From Nymphaea colorata (Eukaryota; Streptophyta; Magnoliopsida; Nymphaeales; Nymphaeaceae): a stretch of 64,000 nucleotides of DNA. The DNA is taken from positions 4,027,544-4,091,543 of the forward strand of contig NC_045151.1 in assembly GCF_008831285.2 (NCBI RefSeq), written 5' to 3'. The notes beneath the pieces are model-generated. The model worked only from the letters and a program-made list of their open reading frames with translations. It was not told the origin of the DNA and ran no database searches. A program made the position numbers and the translations under genes. Below are positions 59,868-64,000 of this stretch, piece by piece. How positions within the stretch are numbered: position 1 is the stretch's first letter; each line of letters begins with the position of its first letter.

Positions 59868-60986
59868 AGACCTTTCACATCCCATTCTGAGCTCATAGTT
59901 CTGTTAAACAGAGTTTGTTGAAAGACATCCTGATCCTGAGTCTAAATATGAAACACACTGTAATGGTCATCATGGGGACGTCACCATGAGTTTGGCAAGG
60001 TTGATGGCATTCCCTCGCAGCAGGAACAAGTTGTACTTCTAGTCAATGGTCAGATCACAAAACTTGGATGGGATAAATAAAATTTTGGATTTAAAAAAAA
60101 AAAGTTCATGCATCCAAACTTTTACATAATACAATGAGGAATCCGACAAATGTGAGAAAGAGGAAGTGTAGGTGTAGGGCTGCACAACGAGTCGAGCCAA
60201 CTCGGGCTCGACTCAAACTCGCTCGAGTAAACTCGACTGAGCTCGACTCGTTTTTTATAAAGGTCAAGCTCGAGCTTAAATATAAACTCGAGTATATTAA
60301 TGAGTCAAGTTCGAATTAGTCGAACTCGACTCGATTAAACTCAACTCAGCTAGACTTTAATCTCATTTTTTAGTTTTCGTTTTTAATTTCCCTCTTTTTT
60401 TCCTTCCACCATGCAGCTTAATCTCATTTTCTTTTTGATGTTTTTTAATTTTCCCTCTATTCACCCAGGCAGCCACGTTTCTTTTAAACCTCATTATTAT
60501 ACCCCACTTTCATTATTACACTTTTCAATCAATCAATCACTTTTTCATTTTCCCTCCCTTTTTCTCTTTCCTCACCACGCTCACGTTCATTTTTCCTCCT
60601 TTTTCTCTCTATTCTCAACACACCACCTTTCCTCCTCCCCACATCGTCAGCAGTGAAAAAGGAAGACACCTTGAGGGCGAACTTGTCAAAGCAGCGTGGA
60701 AACAAGTTTAAAGAGCGGCTCAAGTTGAGCTCAAGCTGAAAGGCAGTCACTCGAGTCGAGCTCGAGCTGAAGTTGTGAAGCTCGTGTCGAGCTCGAGTAG
60801 CAATGACTAAACATGAGTCGATCCGAGCCCGAGCCGGCTGAGCTCGAGCTCGACTTGGCTCATGTGCGACCCTATGTAGGAGATGTAGAAGTTTGTGGTT
60901 TGCGAATTTTTCCAGATTTATTTAACACCAATCATAGACCTTGCCAGCCTGTAGAGCACTTCCTTCGTCTTCCTTCTCTTTCATTT
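59868..60986. repeat. inverted-repeat arm 2 (partner 36840-37263) in the NLR-C 5' flank
   Basis: Apart from the inserted 60175-60874 element, this segment is the reverse complement of 36840-37263. It lies immediately upstream of NLR-C, so arm 1 is probably a displaced, inverted copy of this flank, or both derive from a third source. Confidence 0.87.
60175..60874. mobile_element. 700-bp hAT-like non-autonomous element with confirmed empty site
   Basis: The ends are TAGGGCTGCAC and GTGCGACCCTA. They are inverted, with subterminal ctcgagctcgactc-type repeats on both sides. The flanks TGTAGGTG (60167-60174) and TGTAGGAG (60875-60882) make an 8-bp duplication with one mismatch. The inverted copy at 36946-36953 has a single CACCTACA, which is TGTAGGTG reversed, with both flanks joined. 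That is an empty site. The interior is T/C-rich and encodes no transposase. hAT is inferred from target length and end style. Confidence 0.87.
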
Positions 60987-61123
60987 TGAGATTTAAGCAG
61001 TGGTGGACCTAAGTTTATTTGGCCTTACTTCCTCTTCCTCTCGTTCCATTTTTGGATTTCTAGTTCTCTTCCTTTGCTAGCTCTTTCTTCTACGAAGAAA
61101 AGAAAAAAAAAACAGAGGAGGAG

Positions 61124-64000
61124 ATGACAACAGTAATCAACACCATTGTCCAAACACCTATTTCTATTCTGTTGGAGGCTGTAGCCAGCTTGTTGGAAGA
61201 AAAGGTGGATCTAATCTTGAATGCCGATGACGATCTCGAGGAGCTCCAGGAGAAGGTGAGATGCTTTCAAAAGGCACTCAAAGTCACAGATCACAAGCCC
61301 TTTTTCAGCAATGAGCACAACAGAGATCTGGAGGGACAGCTGAAGGATGTTTTCTATGATGCCCAAGACTCATCGAACGATACCAAACCACAACTGCACT
61401 TTGCAAAAGGGACAAGGTAAGCAAGCCCTGGACCACTTTGTTCTCTTGCTTTAAAGAACATGTATCTGCATGTTACCAACTTGGGAATGAAATTAAAAAC
61501 ATCAACCAAAGGCTTAATGAAATGGAACAACATAAGGAATTGGTGGATTTGCTCAACACAACACCAAAATTTAAGAGTGACGTTCCTATTGGTGGTGAAC
61601 ATGACAATTCTCGAGAGACAACCCATCTCATAGGTATTGCACAACCACCCATGGGTAGGGCAGATGATAAAGAGAAAGTAAAAGAACTCTTGTTTGATGG
61701 CTTTAAAGAGAGTAGTGCGCTTGGAAAAGATAGTGTTTCTATTGTATCTGTTGTAGGTCAAGGTGGGATTGGGAAAACAACTCTTGCAAAAATGGTTTTT
61801 AATGAAGTCAAAGAACAGTTTGGGAACCGCAGCTGGTGGGTTGTGTTTCATAGAAGCCAAATCGCATGGGTTTGCTGAAAAAGATACTAAAGGAAGTATG
61901 GAAGGGATCGGCCAGAGAACTTAGGGGTACCACTTCCTTGAGTGATTGTGCACATGATTACAGAATGAGCTGTCAAAGAGCAAGTTCTTATTGGTCTTAG
62001 ATGATGTATGGGAATTGGATGGTTGGTGGGGAGACTCAGCAGGCATCCTGTTGGGAGGTGCAAAGGAAAGCAAGATTTTGATCACTAATAGAAAGGTAGA
62101 AGTCTCCCAAGCGATTGGTGCTAAAATTCATAAATTGCCACAAATGTGTTTCGATGAAAGTTGGAGCTTGTTTCTGCGTGTGGCAAAGAAACAAGAACAT
62201 GAATTAGAGAGTCACCATTTGAAACGTATTGGGGAGAAAGTAGTGGCAAAATGTGGTGGGATGCCACTTGTTGTTCTGATGGTAGGATCCTTAATGGGTA
62301 CAAAAATGATGATGAAAGACGACTGGGAAACCGATGAGAAGAGTGAAATCTGGAATGGAAGATGCCTGCCTCAACATCATCATCCTCTGAAATATGTGGT
62401 AGCATTCTTCTGGTCTCATGCTGAGCTACGATGACTTGCCACATTATTTGAAGAGTTGTTCTGTATATTGCTGCATTTATCCAAAGGATCTGAGATAAAA
62501 ATGGATAGATTGGTCATGCAATGGATGGCACATGGATTGATTGACAAAAAGGAAGCCATTGATGTGGAAGTGACTGCTAACCAATGGATTAGTGACTTGA
62601 TAAATCGGTTCATGATTGAAGAAACTGAATATAAGGATCTCAAATTGCATGACATTTTGCATGACCTTGCCTTATATATAGGTGGAAAGGAATATAGTCA
62701 TGCCTCTGCTACTGAGCACACCCGCCATCTGTCATTACTTGGTGTCGACAATGCAGAAGCCAAAAGCATAATGCCTCAAGAGCAGCAAATCAGTTGCACA
62801 CAATATTGACGAGTGAGTTGCCTTTGGTTTTACTAAAGACTTAGCCAATTTCAAGTGGTTGAGGGTGTTGTCATTGAGGGAATTTCAGATCGATGAGCTG
62901 CCAAAGTCCATTGAAGACCTTGCACTTCTAAAATATTTGGATCTAAGCCATTCTCATGTGAGACGGTTGCCCAGTTCAATCGCCAGACTCTGTAACCTGC
63001 AAACATTTGATTTAAGTAATAGCAGAATTGGAGAGTTGCCCAAGGAAATAGGCGAAGTGTGCAACTTGAGGTATCTTGGCCTGAAAGATGCAGAGGAATT
63101 GGAATTTGTAGCTGAAGGCTTGGGGAAGCTTACTAATTTACGAACCTTGCATAGGTTTATGGTATGCGATGACAAGGGGGATACAAGAGGATGCAATATT
63201 AAAGAAATAAAAGACTTGAATAAACTAAAGGGGGAATTGTCAATAGAAGGTTTGGGTGGGGGAAGGGTGAAAGTAATTGATGCACAGAAAGCAGAGCTTA
63301 AGGAGAAGCATGAACTAATTAAGGTGAAATTTGACTTCGAGGTGCGAGAGGATGATAAAGTTGGTAGTGCTTCTGAACAGAAGGGTTTGCTGGAGGCTTT
63401 GAAACCTCCACATGGCATAGAGAGGTTGGAAATTTGGGGTTATACAGGAGATTGGCCTATGTGGTATTCGGACACGAATTATGGGAAGCTGCAAACAGTA
63501 TGGCTGCTAAGTTGCCCATCATGGGCAACAGTGAAAGGAATTAAATCATTGGAAGAATTGGGGGTCAGCGACTGCCCAACATTGTGTGAATTACAGAGCA
63601 TGCCTTTGCTGAAGTCCTTGGATATTTGGGAGTGTCATGGGCTCAACACGATTGGTGACTTGCCTGCATTGGAGTCGTTGGATGTGTGCAGATGTGAAAA
63701 GCTGAAGACCCTCGCTAACATGCCTGCATTGGAGTCGTTGGAGGTGAAGAAATGTGGGAGGGTAGAGCAAGTAGCTGATGATCACATGCCAGCTTTAAAG
63801 AGGTTGTGGTTGTCTGACCTAAACGCTCTAAAGCAGCTCCCTCCTCGCCTTCCTTCACTTGAGAAACTGAGCGTGAATAATTTGCCCAACTGGGAATCAA
63901 CATTTACTTCTATGCCATACTTAAGAGAGGCACACTTTTACAAATGTCCAAAGACACAGACAGAAGGCTGGATTTATGCTCTATTGGAGCTGGCGGGGTA
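61124..64000 (+). pseudogene. NLR-C: CC-NB-ARC-LRR gene, frameshifted, runs off the window
   Basis: The start is ATGACAACAG at 61124, after a purine-rich leader. An Rx-like coiled-coil (LILNADDDLEELQEKVRCFQ, QLKDVFYDAQD) shifts frame near 61370, where one base appears missing. The NB-ARC follows: P-loop VVGQGGIGKTTLAKMVF (61753), RNBS-A RSWW, kinase-2 LLVLDDVW (61987), RNBS-B ILITNRK and GLPL KCGGMPLVV (62250). Then come LSYDDLPHYLKSC with SVYCCIYPKD, and MQWMAHGLIDKK. Further shifts lie near 61846, 61960, 62405, 62485 and 62800. From 62817 the frame is open to the window end (394 codons): LRRs FKWLRVLSLRE, KYLDLSHSHV and NLRYLGLKD, then MPALESLEV-type repeats from 63590. All catalytic motifs look healthy, so some shifts could be sequence error. 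The gene is head-to-head with NLR-B. Confidence 0.88.
62817..64000 (+). CDS. NLR-C leucine-rich repeat region, open frame continuing past the window
   Basis: After a TGA at 62814-62816 the plus strand stays open for 1184 bases to the window end, the longest undisturbed frame among the three NLRs. It contains typical LRRs (DELPKSIEDLALLKYLDLS, RLPSSIARLCNLQTFDLSN, ELPKEIGEVCNLRYLGLK), an inter-repeat acidic segment (KVKFDFEVREDDKVGS), and short repeats CPTLCELQSMPLLKSLDI, LPALESLDVCRCEKLKTL and MPALESLEVKKC. In this family the LRR region shapes recognition specificity. Confidence 0.88.

Noticed and set aside
60411-60656. 81-codon frame at 60.4-60.7 kb
   Set aside because: It lies within the T/C-rich interior of the hAT-like element and has simple composition (F, H, S).

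Overview
The window is flowering-plant nuclear DNA. The signs are CC-NB-ARC-LRR resistance-gene relatives with the non-TIR kinase-2 tryptophan (LLVLDDVW), a spliced TPS-b-type terpene synthase relic with an RR-x8-W motif, a Ty3/gypsy chromovirus primed by tRNA-Met, Ty1/copia and L1-type remnants, and hAT-like elements. I cannot name the species. Nearly every protein-coding locus is broken, so the window is mostly a transposon, satellite and pseudogene landscape. A run of exactly 100 N (28384-28483) separates two unlike contigs.

Left contig (1-28383): the 3' end of a chromovirus (chromodomain, polypurine tract, 2.49-kb LTR) is followed by 19.4 kb of satellite DNA and then by the 5' LTR, primer-binding site and gag-pol of a second copy of the same element. 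The satellite has 16 monomers of about 1.21 kb. They alternate strictly between two types, giving eight dimeric higher-order repeats of about 2.42 kb. Each monomer is itself built of diverged subrepeats of about 113 bp, six on one strand and four on the other. Both retrotransposon copies abut the satellite at the same base, and the two flanks share the 5-bp sequence ATCTA. The satellite variants next to the two copies also match each other. The simplest reading is one insertion into a satellite array, followed by tandem duplication (or an assembly cycle) of the element plus satellite.

Right contig (28484-64000): two same-strand NLR pseudogenes (A, 28.5-29.9 kb, truncated by the gap; B, 48.4-52.1 kb) belong to a segmental duplication that runs on into their 5' flanks. 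NLR-A has been interrupted by a segment carrying part of a GPR107/lung-seven-transmembrane gene. Between A and B lie hAT-like elements, two copies of an L1-type relic, a Ty1/copia 3' half fused to an armadillo-repeat gene fragment, and small tandem duplications. After B come a tandemly duplicated promoter and a terpene synthase relic that has lost both metal-binding motifs. Next is an inverted copy of a segment also present at 36.8 kb, carrying a 700-bp hAT-like insertion whose empty site survives in the other copy. Last is a third NLR (C, from 61.1 kb, plus strand) that runs off the window.

Caution on reading frames: the second LTR differs from the first by 18 single-base deletions and no insertions, almost all in homopolymers. 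This looks like uncorrected long-read error, so several frameshifts, at least in the left contig, may not be biological.
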